Shown here: piece after piece, positions 17,124 through 26,754 of the stretch | Position numbering within the stretch: position 1 is the first letter of the stretch | How the letters are laid out: every line of letters begins with the position of its first letter | Origin: Halobacillus ihumii | GTDB lineage: Bacteria; Bacillota; Bacilli; Bacillales; Halobacillaceae | NCBI RefSeq assembly: GCF_902726645.1 | Contig: NZ_CACVAO010000001.1 | Span: 1,302,001-1,366,000, forward strand | Reading direction: 5' to 3' | Length of the DNA stretch: 64,000 nucleotides | Translations under genes and position numbers: made by a program | The notes under the pieces: model-generated | Told to the model about the DNA's origin: nothing | Databases searched by the model: none | Seen by the model: the letters and a program-made list of their open reading frames with translations, nothing else

Positions 17124-18098
17124 ATGTCAGAAAATCCGTCAATTCTTCAGAATTTGCGTCTCCCTGTAATTGGGGCGCCATTATTTATTATTAGTAATCC
17201 TAAGCTAGTGATCGAGCAATGTAAGGCAGGGATCGTTGGATCGATGCCTGCGTTGAATGCCAGACCTGGATCCTTACTTGATGAATGGCTGGCAGAAATT
17301 ACAGAAGAGCTTGCAGCTTATAACGCCAAAAATCCAGATCGTCCTGCTGCCCCATTTGCGATTAATCAGATTGTTCACAAGTCTAATAAACGGTTAGAAC
17401 ACGACATGGAATTGTGTGAGAAATACAAAGTTCCGATTATCATAACTTCTTTAGGTGCGCGGGAGAAGGTATATGATCATGCACACAGCTACGGAGGAAT
17501 TGTGCTGCACGACATCATCAATAACACTTTCGCGCACAAGGCCATCGACAAAGGTGCAGATGGATTAATCGCCGTTTCGGCAGGAGCTGGCGGTCATGCC
17601 GGTGTAAAGAGCCCTTTTGCGCTAGTTCAAGAAATCCGCCAATGGTTCGACGGGCCGCTTGCTTTGTCCGGTTCGATTGCTACGGGGAATTCAGTACTGG
17701 CTGCCCAAGCTATGGGGGCTGATTATTCTTATATTGGCTCTCCCTTCATTGCCACGCATGAAGCCCGTGCTTCTGAAGAGTATAAGCAAGCCATCGTTAA
17801 CTCTACATCTGATGATATTGTCTACAGTAATCTTTTCACGGGTGTACATGGAAATTACCTGAAACCATCCATTCAAGCAGCTGGACTGGATCCTGATAAC
17901 CTCCCTGAAAGTGACCCATCCAAGATGAATTTTGGAGGAGAAGACGCTAAGCCGTGGAAAGATATTTGGGGAAGCGGCCAAGGCATTGGTGCTGTTCAAG
18001 ACATTACGAGTACAGCAGATTATGTTGACAAACTTTATAATGAGTATAGTGAAGCAAGAAACAATCTGATAAGTGGCAGTGTAGTTAGAAAAAGTTGA
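17124..18098 (+). CDS. nitronate monooxygenase / 2-nitropropane dioxygenase family flavoprotein
   Basis: 324 aa. TIM-barrel flavoprotein with NMO signatures: LPVIGAPLFIISNPKL near the N-terminus, VSAGAGGHAG in the FMN phosphate region and GADYSYIGSPFIAT near the C-terminus. The family oxidises alkyl nitronates such as propionate-3-nitronate with O2, a detoxification role. The start follows GAATGGAGG. It appears monocistronic; the next gene starts 90 bp downstream. Confidence 0.85.
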   Translation: MSENPSILQNLRLPVIGAPLFIISNPKLVIEQCKAGIVGSMPALNARPGSLLDEWLAEITEELAAYNAKNPDRPAAPFAINQIVHKSNKRLEHDMELCEKYKVPIIITSLGAREKVYDHAHSYGGIVLHDIINNTFAHKAIDKGADGLIAVSAGAGGHAGVKSPFALVQEIRQWFDGPLALSGSIATGNSVLAAQAMGADYSYIGSPFIATHEARASEEYKQAIVNSTSDDIVYSNLFTGVHGNYLKPSIQAAGLDPDNLPESDPSKMNFGGEDAKPWKDIWGSGQGIGAVQDITSTADYVDKLYNEYSEARNNLISGSVVRKS

Positions 18099-18188
18099 TT
18101 AGAGGATCTGAGTGCTTCTAAAGGGTGTTTGAAAGAGGAGTGAACAGGATAAGCTTCTTTGAATGAGACAGTTTTTAAGGAGGAAAAT

Positions 18189-18557
18189 ATGGAAGTTTTT
18201 GCAGAATATTTAGCCGGTATCGATAATTCCGAGCACCGAGAACGAATGGAGGAAATTTTGGCGTGGATTACTGATACATCCCCTGATTTAGAGCCACACA
18301 TCAAATGGAATACGCCAATGTTTTCCGATCACGGTACGTTTATTATTGGCCTTTCCACGGCGAAGCATCATATGAGCATTTCTCCTGAAGAAGCAGGCAT
18401 TACGCACTTTGCTGATGACATTGAACAAGCTGGCTACAGTGCTACCAAAGGATTGTTTCGAATTCCGTGGAATAAACCGGTCGATTACGAATTGCTTGAG
18501 AAAGTAATTGAATTTAATATTCGGGATAAAGCCGATTATACTAATTTTTGGAGGTAA
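18189..18557 (+). CDS. DUF1801 family protein (YdhG/frataxin-like iron chaperone family)
   Basis: 122 aa from ATG 18189 with a strong AAGGAGG RBS; the upstream ATG at 18159 has none. The start [22 protein letters not shown] and [17 protein letters not shown] are characteristic of DUF1801. B. subtilis YdhG of this family was proposed as an iron chaperone for Fe-S assembly. Single cytoplasmic domain; short gene of normal family length. Confidence 0.82.
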   Translation: MEVFAEYLAGIDNSEHRERMEEILAWITDTSPDLEPHIKWNTPMFSDHGTFIIGLSTAKHHMSISPEEAGITHFADDIEQAGYSATKGLFRIPWNKPVDYELLEKVIEFNIRDKADYTNFWR

Positions 18558-18758
18558 TGAGGAAAGTAGATATTCCTTAAAGGCTGGGCAGTAATTACCA
18601 TATGGGGACGTGAAAGGTCTTTTTAATAAGGTCATTTAATTTTGATGTTCTAAATCCGCATTTCTGACCAAAAAATCGTAGTTTATGGTCCAGTTCATCT
18701 ACCTTCAGTGACAGAATGGATTAAAAAGTTGCAAGACAAATGCAACCGTTGATAATAA

Positions 18759-19195
18759 TCACAAAAAATAACCCCTCATGCGTGTGACTGGCGCCGAGGG
18801 ATTATTTTGCCTTAAACTGCCTAGCCCCCCCTTGATGGGGTTCGGTCTATAAAGGTTTAGCATCAATAAAGCAGAACCAATGTAACAGAGGAGTGGATAA
18901 TAAACTAATGGAAAAATATCGAATATAAATCCATTCACACCAAGGTATTTTGTTGCTGGTAAACTTAACAGGATAGCCAAACCATTAGATGTGTTTTATG
19001 AAAAAGTGAAGCGACCAAAGCAATAGAACTTGGAATATAAAGAAAAATTACGTTCTCTATTCTTAATATGCGTCTCCAGTCTTCAATTGTGTCACCATGA
19101 AATGCTGGAAGATATTCTTTCCATATATAAAACCCCATTAACGAACCTATAATTCCTATTGCACTAGCAATTAGCTTTCTCTTACTGTAACTCAT
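18759..19195 (-). pseudogene. membrane protein gene interrupted by a frameshift
   Basis: Two overlapping frames make one plausible 4-helix membrane protein. The first (from 19195; MSYSKRKLIASAIGIIGSL, then ENVIFLYIPSSIALVASLF) stops at 18965. The second continues in another frame with LLSLPATKYLGVNGFIFD and YYPLLCYIGSALLMLN. Neither half looks complete, and the second has only a TTG without an RBS. A one-base indel near 18965-18995 would join them. It is either a real pseudogene or a sequencing error. Function unknown. Confidence 0.6.
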
Positions 19196-19354
19196 TATGA
19201 CTCCCCCCTGATGGCAATATATGTGTAAGCCATAGAGTCATATACACTTTATTGGAGATTCTCTTGGCCAGTTGGGTAAGGGGATCGTCATAACCTCATT
19301 CAGCACTCTCCCGATAACACAAGCCCCCGAAACGCACCTAATAAACTCATTCAT

Positions 19355-19705
19355 TTACATGTGGATTAGAATATTGAGGAGCTTTCCGAATGGATCCCTT
19401 ACAAAGAACCGCCGAACTCCCCATGATTCCTCAGCTGGTCCATACTCAATCGAAATCCCTGCTTCTTGCATACGGGTTAGTGCCTCCTCAAGATCATCGA
19501 CCTCAATCGATAGGTCTGGCACAGGTGTCCCAGATCCTCCCTCTGAAAGGAAGCTAACTTGAGTGTCCATTTTCTCATGTGAACCGTATGTTGCAATAAA
19601 TCCCATATCCATCAGTTTTTCAAGTCCGAGTACCTCCCCGTAAAAGTGCTTTGCTTTAGAAATTTCTTGCGTCTCAATATTGGCAACAATTCGTTTAACC
19701 TTCAC
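19355..19705 (-). CDS. VOC (glyoxalase/bleomycin-resistance-like) family protein
   Basis: 116 aa from GTG 19705, chosen because AGGAGG lies seven bases upstream; the ATG at 19735 has no RBS. Two beta-alpha-beta-beta-beta modules are visible: KAKHFYGEVLGLEKLMDMG and DDLEEALTRMQEAGI with FFVRDPFGKLLNIL. These are typical of small metal-binding VOC proteins that handle hydrophobic electrophiles or antibiotics. The substrate cannot be assigned. Single gene. Confidence 0.8.
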   Translation of the reverse strand: MKVKRIVANIETQEISKAKHFYGEVLGLEKLMDMGFIATYGSHEKMDTQVSFLSEGGSGTPVPDLSIEVDDLEEALTRMQEAGISIEYGPAEESWGVRRFFVRDPFGKLLNILIHM

Positions 19706-19894
19706 TTTATATCCTCCTAAAATTGTGTTGTCCAAATTTTCATCTCACAGAAGGCTCAATTAAACTTTTCATAAAAAGGAATCGAAAGTACATAATAAAA
19801 CGGGAATTATGATGAAGAGGTTCAACCTGACTAATAGACCGTTTGTCTTTATTTTGTATAAGTATATACCATGTTGAGGAGTTGACATGACAAA

Positions 19895-21346
19895 GTGAAA
19901 TTTAAAAAGGAAAAGATCAACGTTGTAGATTTTCAACAAACTAAGAAAAGCGTGTATGCTACTGGGATAGGAAACGCTGTGGAATGGTTTGATTTCGGTT
20001 TATATTCATATTTGGCTGTTATTATTAGTCAAAACTTTTTTACCGGTGTTGAGAATGATCAGCTCAAATTGGTGTTCACATTCGCAACATTTGCGATTGC
20101 CTTTTTAATGCGCCCGCTAGGCGGTGTTATTTTTGGTAAAATCGGTGATAAATCAGGAAGAAAAGTTGTGTTAACGACCACAATTATTTTAATGGCTGCT
20201 TCCACATTACTAATTGGTTTATTACCCACCTATGATCAAATAGGTATATGGGCGCCTATACTGTTATTAATAGCTAGAATTATTCAGGGCTTTTCAACTG
20301 GCGGTGAGTACGCTGGTGCAATGGTCTATATTGCAGAATCTTCCCCAGACAATAAACGCAACATGCTTGGAAGCGGACTGGAAATTGGCACGCTCGCTGG
20401 TTTTATATTAGCTTCAATACTTGCCAGTGCACTCTTTATGATTTTATCAAACGAACAGATGGCCTCATGGGGCTGGAGAATACCATTTCTACTCGGCTTA
20501 CCTTTAGGGTTTGTTGGATTGTACTTAAGAAGAAGTTTAGAAGAAACACCGATTTTTGAAAATGAACTTGCCGATGATGAAGCCGAAGAGGAGAGCTTCC
20601 TGTCTATTTTAAAAAATCATAAAAAAGATGTTCTTGTATGTTTTGTAGCTGTCGCATTCTTTAATATTACAAACTACATGTTACTATCATACATGCCTTC
20701 TTATTTAAGTGCAGTTATTGGATTATCCAGTACAACAGGGACATTAATCATTACGATTATTATGGTTATTATGGTGCCGCTGGCTCTAATGTTTGGAAGG
20801 CTCAGTGATAATATTGGGAACAAAACTGTTTTCCTGATTGGTTTAGGCGGATTAACGCTATTATCTGCCCTAGCTTTTTATCTAATGAACTTGGATTCTT
20901 TAGTGTTTATTTCTTTAGGAATCCTCATTTTGGGTGTTCTGCTTTCAACTTATGAAGGTACAATGCCTGGATCATTACCCACGATGTTCACAACAGATAT
21001 TCGCTATAGAACACTAGCCGTGACCTTTAATGTCTCCGTTTCATTATTTGGCGGAACTACCCCATTAGTTGCTACATGGTTAGTTTACCAAACAGGAAAT
21101 AGCTTAGCACCTGGGTTCTATCTGACAATCGTTAGTATCATAGGGTTTTTAGTGATCGCATTCTTTTTCAGTAACACGTCTGGAAAATCCCTGAAAGGTT
21201 CATACCCGACAGTAGCTTCAAAATCCGAGTATAAAGAAGCTGTTGAAAATCCAAAAGTTGCATTATGGTGGAAAGAAGAAATGGAAGCTGCTGAGGAAAT
21301 AGGCACAGTTGAAGAAAAAAGGGACGATTCGGATTCAGATAAATAA
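19895..21346 (+). CDS. MFS transporter, metabolite:H+ symporter family (ProP-like)
   Basis: 483 aa with 12 membrane helices. MHS-family hallmarks are [16 protein letters not shown] near the N-terminus, [18 protein letters not shown] in the 2-3 loop and the [11 protein letters not shown] helix; it most resembles ProP osmoprotectant/proline symporters. In a halophile, uptake of proline, betaine or ectoine is a reasonable guess. The start is a GTG (19895), 13 bases after GAGGAG. A better spaced ATG at 19887 runs into TGA after three codons. The C-terminus is long and acidic. Confidence 0.82.
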   Translation: MKFKKEKINVVDFQQTKKSVYATGIGNAVEWFDFGLYSYLAVIISQNFFTGVENDQLKLVFTFATFAIAFLMRPLGGVIFGKIGDKSGRKVVLTTTIILMAASTLLIGLLPTYDQIGIWAPILLLIARIIQGFSTGGEYAGAMVYIAESSPDNKRNMLGSGLEIGTLAGFILASILASALFMILSNEQMASWGWRIPFLLGLPLGFVGLYLRRSLEETPIFENELADDEAEEESFLSILKNHKKDVLVCFVAVAFFNITNYMLLSYMPSYLSAVIGLSSTTGTLIITIIMVIMVPLALMFGRLSDNIGNKTVFLIGLGGLTLLSALAFYLMNLDSLVFISLGILILGVLLSTYEGTMPGSLPTMFTTDIRYRTLAVTFNVSVSLFGGTTPLVATWLVYQTGNSLAPGFYLTIVSIIGFLVIAFFFSNTSGKSLKGSYPTVASKSEYKEAVENPKVALWWKEEMEAAEEIGTVEEKRDDSDSDK

Positions 21347-21356
21347 AGAAAAACAT

Positions 21357-21396
21357 CAGGGAAGGGGCGATGACACAAGGTTACGCTCCTTCCCTG
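21357..21396 (+). terminator. terminator of the ProP-like gene
   Basis: CAGGGAAGGGGCG and CGCTCCTTCCCTG form a 13-bp stem with one G-T pair and a 14-nt loop, followed by TTTAATT. Confidence 0.8.
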
Positions 21397-21507
21397 TTTA
21401 ATTGGTCATAATGTTGTTTTCGCTACATTCACTACAATAAATCCTTATATACAATATTATGGTAAAGGTTCATAGTCCATTTCCTGATCACTGACAGTTG
21501 TAAAGAC

Positions 21508-22641
21508 CTACTTACCATCAGTTCTTGGCAATGGATAGAAACCGCCATTAAATTGCTCCCATAAATTAGGTGGTAAATCATGTTTATCTTCTCTATTAGG
21601 ATCGAATTTTGAAATGATTTCCTCTTCTTTACCATTTTGAATTTTATTAATGAAATTATGATCTAATAGAATTTCTCTACCTAATGCTAACAATTCAACA
21701 TTTTTTGATTCTACAGCTTCTAATGCTTGTTCAGCAGTAAATATTGATCCAATACCAACTAATGGCATACGACCGTCCATCCATTGATGAAGTAATTTTA
21801 TTCTTTCTTCTCCTTGATACTTACCTTCACGAGTTTTAGAGTGTACATTCATTAATGAAACATGTAAAAAATCTAACGGCTTTTCAATTAAAGTTTTCAC
21901 CAATTCTTCTGTAATTTCCATACTTATACCTGGAGTTTCTGCTTCTTCTGGTGAAAATCTATAACCAACGATAAATTTTTCATCTGCATGGACCTTAACA
22001 GTATTAACAACCTCATCTACAACTTTAATTGGGAATTTCAATCTGTTTTCTCCCCACTCATCATCACGACGATTATAATATGGTGAAACAAATTGATGTA
22101 TTAGATAATGGTTTGCACCATGGATTTCTACACCATCAAACCCTGCTTCGATAACTCTTCGTGTTGCCTCACCAAATCCTTTAATTGTGTGTTCAATTTC
22201 TTCTTGAGTAATTTCTCGAGCATGATGTTCCTCTTTTTCATCGAAACTCTGTAAAGTTATAGGGCTTGGAGCAGCTACATCTCCATTTGGTGTTAAATAT
22301 GGTAGTGACTGTGCCCCACCATGATGTATTTGTACAATAGCTTTTGCTCCATTTTTCTTCATGGCTTTAGCTAACCGTTTTAAACCACCAAGGTCTGAAT
22401 CATGTGCAACTGAAGGTTGTCCAGGAAATGCTTTTCCTAAATCAGTCACATTACTAGCCGCAGAAATAGCTAATCCTACATCTTTAGAACGTTGTTCCAC
22501 ATAATTAATTTCCACATCAGAAATTGTACCATCATCGTTAGAAGATACATGAGTGAGTGGCGCTAAGACGAATCTATTTCTTAATTCTACTTTGTTGGGT
22601 AATGTTACTTTTTCAAATAATGGTTCAAACTTTTTATCCAT
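21508..22641 (-). CDS. NADH:flavin oxidoreductase (old yellow enzyme family)
   Basis: 377 aa. FMN TIM barrel with family motifs RFVLAPLTH, QIHHGGAQ, the active-site pair in EIHGANHYLIHQF, YYNRRDDEWG and a C-terminal GIGSIFTAEQA/LGREILLD. Such enzymes reduce activated C=C bonds with NAD(P)H. Codons are clearly more A/T-rich than in most neighbours and the protein resembles staphylococcal versions, so horizontal transfer is possible. RBS AGGAGTG precedes ATG 22641. It is followed upstream by luciferase-like remnants and an ArsR gene on the same strand. Confidence 0.87.
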   Translation of the reverse strand: MDKKFEPLFEKVTLPNKVELRNRFVLAPLTHVSSNDDGTISDVEINYVEQRSKDVGLAISAASNVTDLGKAFPGQPSVAHDSDLGGLKRLAKAMKKNGAKAIVQIHHGGAQSLPYLTPNGDVAAPSPITLQSFDEKEEHHAREITQEEIEHTIKGFGEATRRVIEAGFDGVEIHGANHYLIHQFVSPYYNRRDDEWGENRLKFPIKVVDEVVNTVKVHADEKFIVGYRFSPEEAETPGISMEITEELVKTLIEKPLDFLHVSLMNVHSKTREGKYQGEERIKLLHQWMDGRMPLVGIGSIFTAEQALEAVESKNVELLALGREILLDHNFINKIQNGKEEEIISKFDPNREDKHDLPPNLWEQFNGGFYPLPRTDGK

Positions 22642-22726
22642 TTCTACACTCCTATAAATTTTAGTTTAAAAACTATTACAATGTTTTTGTGAATACACTA
22701 ATTCAAACAGCCATGATGGCTCATCA

Positions 22727-23013
22727 TCAAAAATAATGTGCAAACGCCAAATGGTTTACACCCATTGTTTGAAATATGAATAACAACTCCAGTAAATGGT
22801 TACGACCTAAACGATAACCCAATGGACTTCGACCAGGTCTAGAATCGGGGTTTTCCGATAAGTCGATATACAAGGTTTGCGTAAATGGTTTAAATACCCC
22901 CGGGCTATTTTTCTCTGTTAGTTCACGATAATCTTTAATTAATGCGACCTGTTCCCTAATACTCCGTGAATATTTAGATCCAGCTTCAAGACTCCTTTTA
23001 TTCTTCCTTTTTA
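22727..23013 (-). pseudogene. C-terminal fragment of a luciferase-like flavin monooxygenase
   Basis: About 95 codons without a start codon run directly from the ArsR stop to TGA at 22727. The translation (SIREQVALIKDYRELTEK, FKPFTQTLYIDLSENPDS, YRLGRNHLLELLFIFQTMGV then NHLAFAHYF) resembles the C-terminal part of LLM-class oxidoreductases such as the TIGR03571 group. The N-terminal two thirds are absent, so it is a relic. Confidence 0.6.
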
Positions 23014-23346
23014 CTACAGTCTTCTACATATAAAACTTTCTAATTCTTTAATCACATCTTCATTTCTACGGTAATAGGTCCACTGGCCAATTCTTCTCGT
23101 CTCTAAAAGGCCACTTTTCTGTAACAATGCTAAATATTGAGAGATCGTCGACTGGCCTAAACCTATTTTATCGCGAATATCCCCTACACACACCCCTCCT
23201 GGAAAGTCATCACCCTTATGGATATGGGCTTGAGTAGGGAAGTTTTCTTCAGGTTGTTTTAGCATTTGTAATATTTTTAACCTGGTGTTATTGGACAATG
23301 CTTTAAACATATCTACAAATTTCTCATCTTGTTGACCTTCAATCAT
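23014..23346 (-). CDS. ArsR-family winged-helix regulator
   Basis: 110 aa. ArsR fold with FKALSNNTRLKILQML, recognition helix LGQSTISQYLALLQKSGLLE and wing RRIGQWTYYR. No classic metal-binding CxC is present in the recognition helix; one Cys lies in GVCVGDI. It may sense a redox or organic signal. ATG 23346 follows AAAGGAGATC. It is flanked by two truncated luciferase-like genes and followed by the flavin oxidoreductase it may once have controlled. Confidence 0.88.
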   Translation of the reverse strand: MIEGQQDEKFVDMFKALSNNTRLKILQMLKQPEENFPTQAHIHKGDDFPGGVCVGDIRDKIGLGQSTISQYLALLQKSGLLETRRIGQWTYYRRNEDVIKELESFICRRL

Positions 23347-23430
23347 TTATTGATCTCCTTTCTATAGAAAGAAAGACACTCCCGCTTAAGTCAGCTGTCA
23401 GAACAAAAGATCAGCCAAAGAAGAGGATCC

Positions 23431-23664
23431 TTATTCACTAACAGCTTCTTTTAACAATTCAAAGGAACGTTTTCGTTTTTCAAAGTCGTAAATAGGCGAA
23501 ATTGCCATTAGTTCGTCAATGGGTAATTCATTCGTTAAATTCTTTATTTCTTGAGCTACCGTTTCTTTGGAGCCATTCATATAAGTTTCTTTGACGTTTT
23601 CTATTTCTCGTTTTTCAGATGGGATTACAATTCGTCTCCCTTCAGAAAGAACTTGGACAATACT
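23431..23664 (-). pseudogene. second C-terminal fragment of a luciferase-like monooxygenase
   Basis: A start-less frame of about 77 codons ends at TAA 23431. It reads VQVLSEGRRIVIPSEKREIE, then DELMAISPIYDFEKRKRSFE, the usual C-terminus of LLM-class flavin monooxygenases (YDFExRKRSxE motif). An in-frame TAA lies directly upstream. It differs from the fragment at 22.7 kb, so two separate genes decayed here. Confidence 0.6.
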
Positions 23665-23668
23665 TTAA

Positions 23669-23682
23669 TCGGTATATTCCGA
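23669..23682. promoter_or_regulatory. palindrome TCGG-N6-CCGA upstream of the ArsR region
   Basis: TCGGTATATTCCGA, extended to ATCGG/CCGAT arms, lies in an AT-rich stretch and could be an ArsR-type operator. No proof beyond symmetry. Confidence 0.3.
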
Positions 23683-23866
23683 TATATAGATACTATAACT
23701 TTGTCTTTATATTGTCAATCATTCACTTTCATATTTAAATTACTTATTATAAATTCTTACTCAATTATCTAACCTTTTACGCAAGAGAGGCGCTAGTTCC
23801 TTATTCAAGGAAAGCGACTGTTTAATAAAAACCAGATAGTTGTTAAATAAACTCTATCTTTATCAT

Positions 23867-24283
23867 TTATTCATATAATTCTTCTGGTTCATAAGCTTCC
23901 GACCAATGGTACGGTTGTACTTCTGATAAAGTCTTAAAAACCAGACTTTTTTCTGGTACAGTAACTGCTACTTTAACGTCTGAGCCCCAATAGAAAAGTC
24001 TTTCTTGGCATATTCCACATGGTGATAAAACCTTAAATTCCGAGTTCTCATCATCACGAACTACACATATTGAATGCGTTACTTTCTTTGACAATTTATG
24101 AGCCTCTAATATGGATCCAGTTTCCATGCACAGTTCCGTAGATGCGTTTATTACTTCAGGTGCTATACTCGTCAAGATTGTACCGTCTTCTAAACTCATT
24201 GCTGCAGCTCCGCCCCAACCAGTTGGGTATTTTCTTTCAATAAGTTCAATTGCTGCCTTATATAGTTTCTTTTCTATATCCAT
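23867..24283 (-). CDS. cytidine deaminase-like zinc hydrolase
   Basis: 138 aa. Zinc motif PCGICQERL (Cys-x2-Cys) is intact. The first zinc/catalytic motif appears as LCMETGS, with Cys and Glu spaced as in CxE but Met in place of Ala. The WGGAAAMSLEDGTILTS start is typical of the B. cereus group proteins labelled cytidine deaminase and of blasticidin-S deaminase relatives. It probably deaminates a cytidine-like nucleoside or antibiotic. Single gene on the minus strand, ATG 24283 with GAGG upstream. Confidence 0.8.
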   Translation of the reverse strand: MDIEKKLYKAAIELIERKYPTGWGGAAAMSLEDGTILTSIAPEVINASTELCMETGSILEAHKLSKKVTHSICVVRDDENSEFKVLSPCGICQERLFYWGSDVKVAVTVPEKSLVFKTLSEVQPYHWSEAYEPEELYE

Positions 24284-24383
24284 CTCAATGCCTCCGTTTA
24301 TGTGATCCTTTATTACGTTACAACATTTTTATGATCGTCTTTGTTTCCAGAAAACACCCTTAAAATGAACAGTGAGTACATTA

Positions 24384-25226
24384 TCAAAGCGGTAGATGCA
24401 TTTCTTTTTTGGGGTTATAAACTTTAAGCCAATTCTCTGCTTCTTCCTTCATCCAATTTCCAAAATGATTCAAGAATTTCAATACTTCTTCTGAATTCAA
24501 TAAAGGATTAATTGCGTACCAAAGCGCTGTTCTCATCTCTTGCTCTTTTTCAGGATAATGCTTCGAAAATAGTTTATGGGCTGGATATAGATCTCTCGTG
24601 TAAGATCGCTCCTGAACAATGACAAGCGCAAGACCAGCCCTCACAATAATTCTCATGATCCATGAACAGCAATCCTTAATGTCCTCAATGTCGTTATTTC
24701 CCGTTAAATCATGCTTGGCTTTATCAATCAGAGATGTTAAGTGAATGAGGTGTTCATTCGCTAAGGAGCTATCGGGTTTATAATCAGGGAGCTTACTTAT
24801 TAGGTTTTCACCATAAACACAAACACCATAGGTTTTTAGGATAAACGGAATCATGGAGCAATAGTTTGACTCCTCAACCTCACTTAAAGGGCAGAATCCT
24901 AATTCTACACCGTTTATAAAAGAGAATTCTTGATCAATAAATTGTTCAGTCTCCTCCACCCAATCAAGGTCAATATCTTGAGGATCAGAATAGGTTACTA
25001 TTATTGCGTCAACATCAGATACACCTTCAATGTCTAACCCTCTTGGAACAGATCCTCTTATATAAATGCTGTGAATCTCTTTTGGTAATACGGAAAGACA
25101 GCTTTCATTTATTCGTTGGATTACTTCTCGAAATTTATTATTGATTTTTTTTGGATCAGACTGGTTTATTATATTGCCTTTGTCGTCTACAGAACATAAA
25201 GATCCTATTTCTTTAATTTCAGTCAT
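24384..25226 (-). CDS. nucleotidyltransferase-fold protein
   Basis: 280 aa. The pol-beta superfamily motif is visible: GSVPRGLDIEGVSDVDAIIV (about residues 58-77), with the metal-binding D-x-D and a later carboxylate near GVELGF. A helical C-terminal region (residues 150-270) resembles aminoglycoside nucleotidyltransferase-like proteins. The substrate is unknown; it could be an antibiotic-modifying enzyme or an orphan transferase. Monocistronic. Confidence 0.72.
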   Translation of the reverse strand: MTEIKEIGSLCSVDDKGNIINQSDPKKINNKFREVIQRINESCLSVLPKEIHSIYIRGSVPRGLDIEGVSDVDAIIVTYSDPQDIDLDWVEETEQFIDQEFSFINGVELGFCPLSEVEESNYCSMIPFILKTYGVCVYGENLISKLPDYKPDSSLANEHLIHLTSLIDKAKHDLTGNNDIEDIKDCCSWIMRIIVRAGLALVIVQERSYTRDLYPAHKLFSKHYPEKEQEMRTALWYAINPLLNSEEVLKFLNHFGNWMKEEAENWLKVYNPKKEMHLPL

Positions 25227-25342
25227 GATATAATCCCCATTTCTTTACTGCATATCGTTTAAGTATATTTCTTCACAACGATTTCAACATAAATATCCAA
25301 TTAAAAAAAGGTAATTTCATTCACAATCTGTCCTTTAGAAGA

Positions 25343-25383
25343 AAAAGGAGCGCCAACCCATATCACGGAAAAGCGCTCCTTTT
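25343..25383. terminator. terminator between two minus-strand genes
   Basis: AAAAGGAGCGC and GCGCTCCTTTT form an 11-bp stem with a 19-nt loop; A and T runs on both sides allow termination in either direction. It follows the GNAT gene on the minus strand. Confidence 0.75.
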
Positions 25384-25426
25384 CTTGAACAAATATTGAT
25401 TTTTTCCTTTTAGCTTCATATGTATT

Positions 25427-26257
25427 TCACTCAAACGGGAACAGATAAACTGCATAGTTGAAGACATTGGTAAAACCTATATTTTGAGCGATTGCATTAG
25501 AGGCCTTGTTTGCCTCCTCACAATCCCAGTATGGAATTATATTATTGCTCATACCATCTTTTACAACATCATGGGCAATCTTTTGAGCTAACTTATTCCC
25601 TTGATGAGCCTTTAACGTTTCTATATCTATACTGTGCATATTTTCAAATACAAATCCCGACAAACATACACTCACAATCTTATGATTGTAGGCAATACAA
25701 TAGCCAATTCCCCTGTTATAAAAACTTTCGGGGGAAGACCAAAACTCTAATATTTTTGATCGTACAAATTCAATGTTATCAAATGAATGATCGTTGTTTT
25801 CATACAGAGCTTTATTTATTTTTAAAACTTTATATTCTGATCCAATTGAAGGATTATTCTTTTCCCTATAATTACTTTGTTGCAAATCGTATACTCTTTG
25901 ATTCGACATTTTCAATGGACGATGTTCAAAAATTTTTTCTATAGTCTTATTCCATCTTTGATGATTACCAATTCCTATAAAATAATTTGCTTAAAGTTTC
26001 TTTGCTTCAGGAGTTATTATTTTATCAATAAAATCGTTTATACAATTATTAAATAAATTATTGTCTTCATCGCCAATAAAGAAAAAACCGTCATTATTAT
26101 CTAACCAAATAAGTCCAGTTTTAGGAGAATCGCTATTATCTACAAATATACGCCCAGGATTTACTCCTTTAATTACTGCTTTAACTTCTAAATTACCTTT
26201 TTCATTTATTAAACTTTTACATTTATAAAAATCGCTCGTGTTAAGTTCAGTAATCAA
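25427..26257 (-). pseudogene. GNAT acetyltransferase (GNAT_acetyltran type) split by one in-frame stop
   Basis: An 88-codon frame from ATG 26257 (MITELNTSDFYKC, VNPGRIFVDNSDSPKTGLIW) ends at TAA 25991-25993. The same frame continues after it with ANYFIGIGNHQRWNKTIE and EHRPLKMSNQRVYDL down to 25427. The two parts together, 276 codons, match the layout of full-length GNAT_acetyltran proteins: N-terminal domain, then ILEFWSSPE, GYCIAYNHKIVSVC and the acetyl-CoA-binding KLAQKIAHDV. A single nonsense mutation (or an error) explains the break. An internal ATG at 25915 opens the downstream piece. Confidence 0.75.
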
Positions 26258-26429
26258 TAGTGAACATCCTTCCCCAAGTCTTAATTCAGCTTTTCACAAT
26301 AAGAAATTCTCTTTGTTAGACTAAACTCCCCATATTAGTTCTGCAAGCAAACATTCTTGTTGGCTTTTTAAAGAATTCAAGATAAGCTCCCGATTGCTGA
26401 TTAAAATTTCCTGACATAGTTCCACCATT

Positions 26430-26618
26430 TTATAACAGGGAGTTTTGAAAAAGGGAAATGGTGGTAACTAATGTTGATAAAGTACCACAAAATGTTAAAG
26501 TGATGATTTTTCGTTTATTTTGCTCTTTTGAAGGTTTAATCAGTTCATAAACCGCTGCGATCCATATAAATATGGATACTAGGATTACAAAACTCATAGT
26601 CATATTTAATACACCCAT
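26430..26618 (-). CDS. possible small membrane protein (62 aa)
   Basis: Two hydrophobic helices (about residues 8-28 and 40-58) separated by KPSKEQNKRK. No convincing RBS is seen before the ATG at 26618, so it is a weak call. No family recognised. Confidence 0.35.
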   Translation of the reverse strand: MGVLNMTMSFVILVSIFIWIAAVYELIKPSKEQNKRKIITLTFCGTLSTLVTTISLFQNSLL

Positions 26619-26754
26619 TCTTAATTTACTTAATTATTTGTTCTACAATCTGACTACTATGTATGAATCTGGCACGATATTTTATTTCGGAAATGCTCAC
26701 GATTGCTGAACAGTCGAAATTAAAGATGTATTTCTTATTGGATTTGCACGACAA

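Noticed and set aside
18640..18755. Possible short coding remnant (frame reading IVVYGPVHLPSVTEW)
   Set aside because: No start, no RBS and no family recognised; too short to support.
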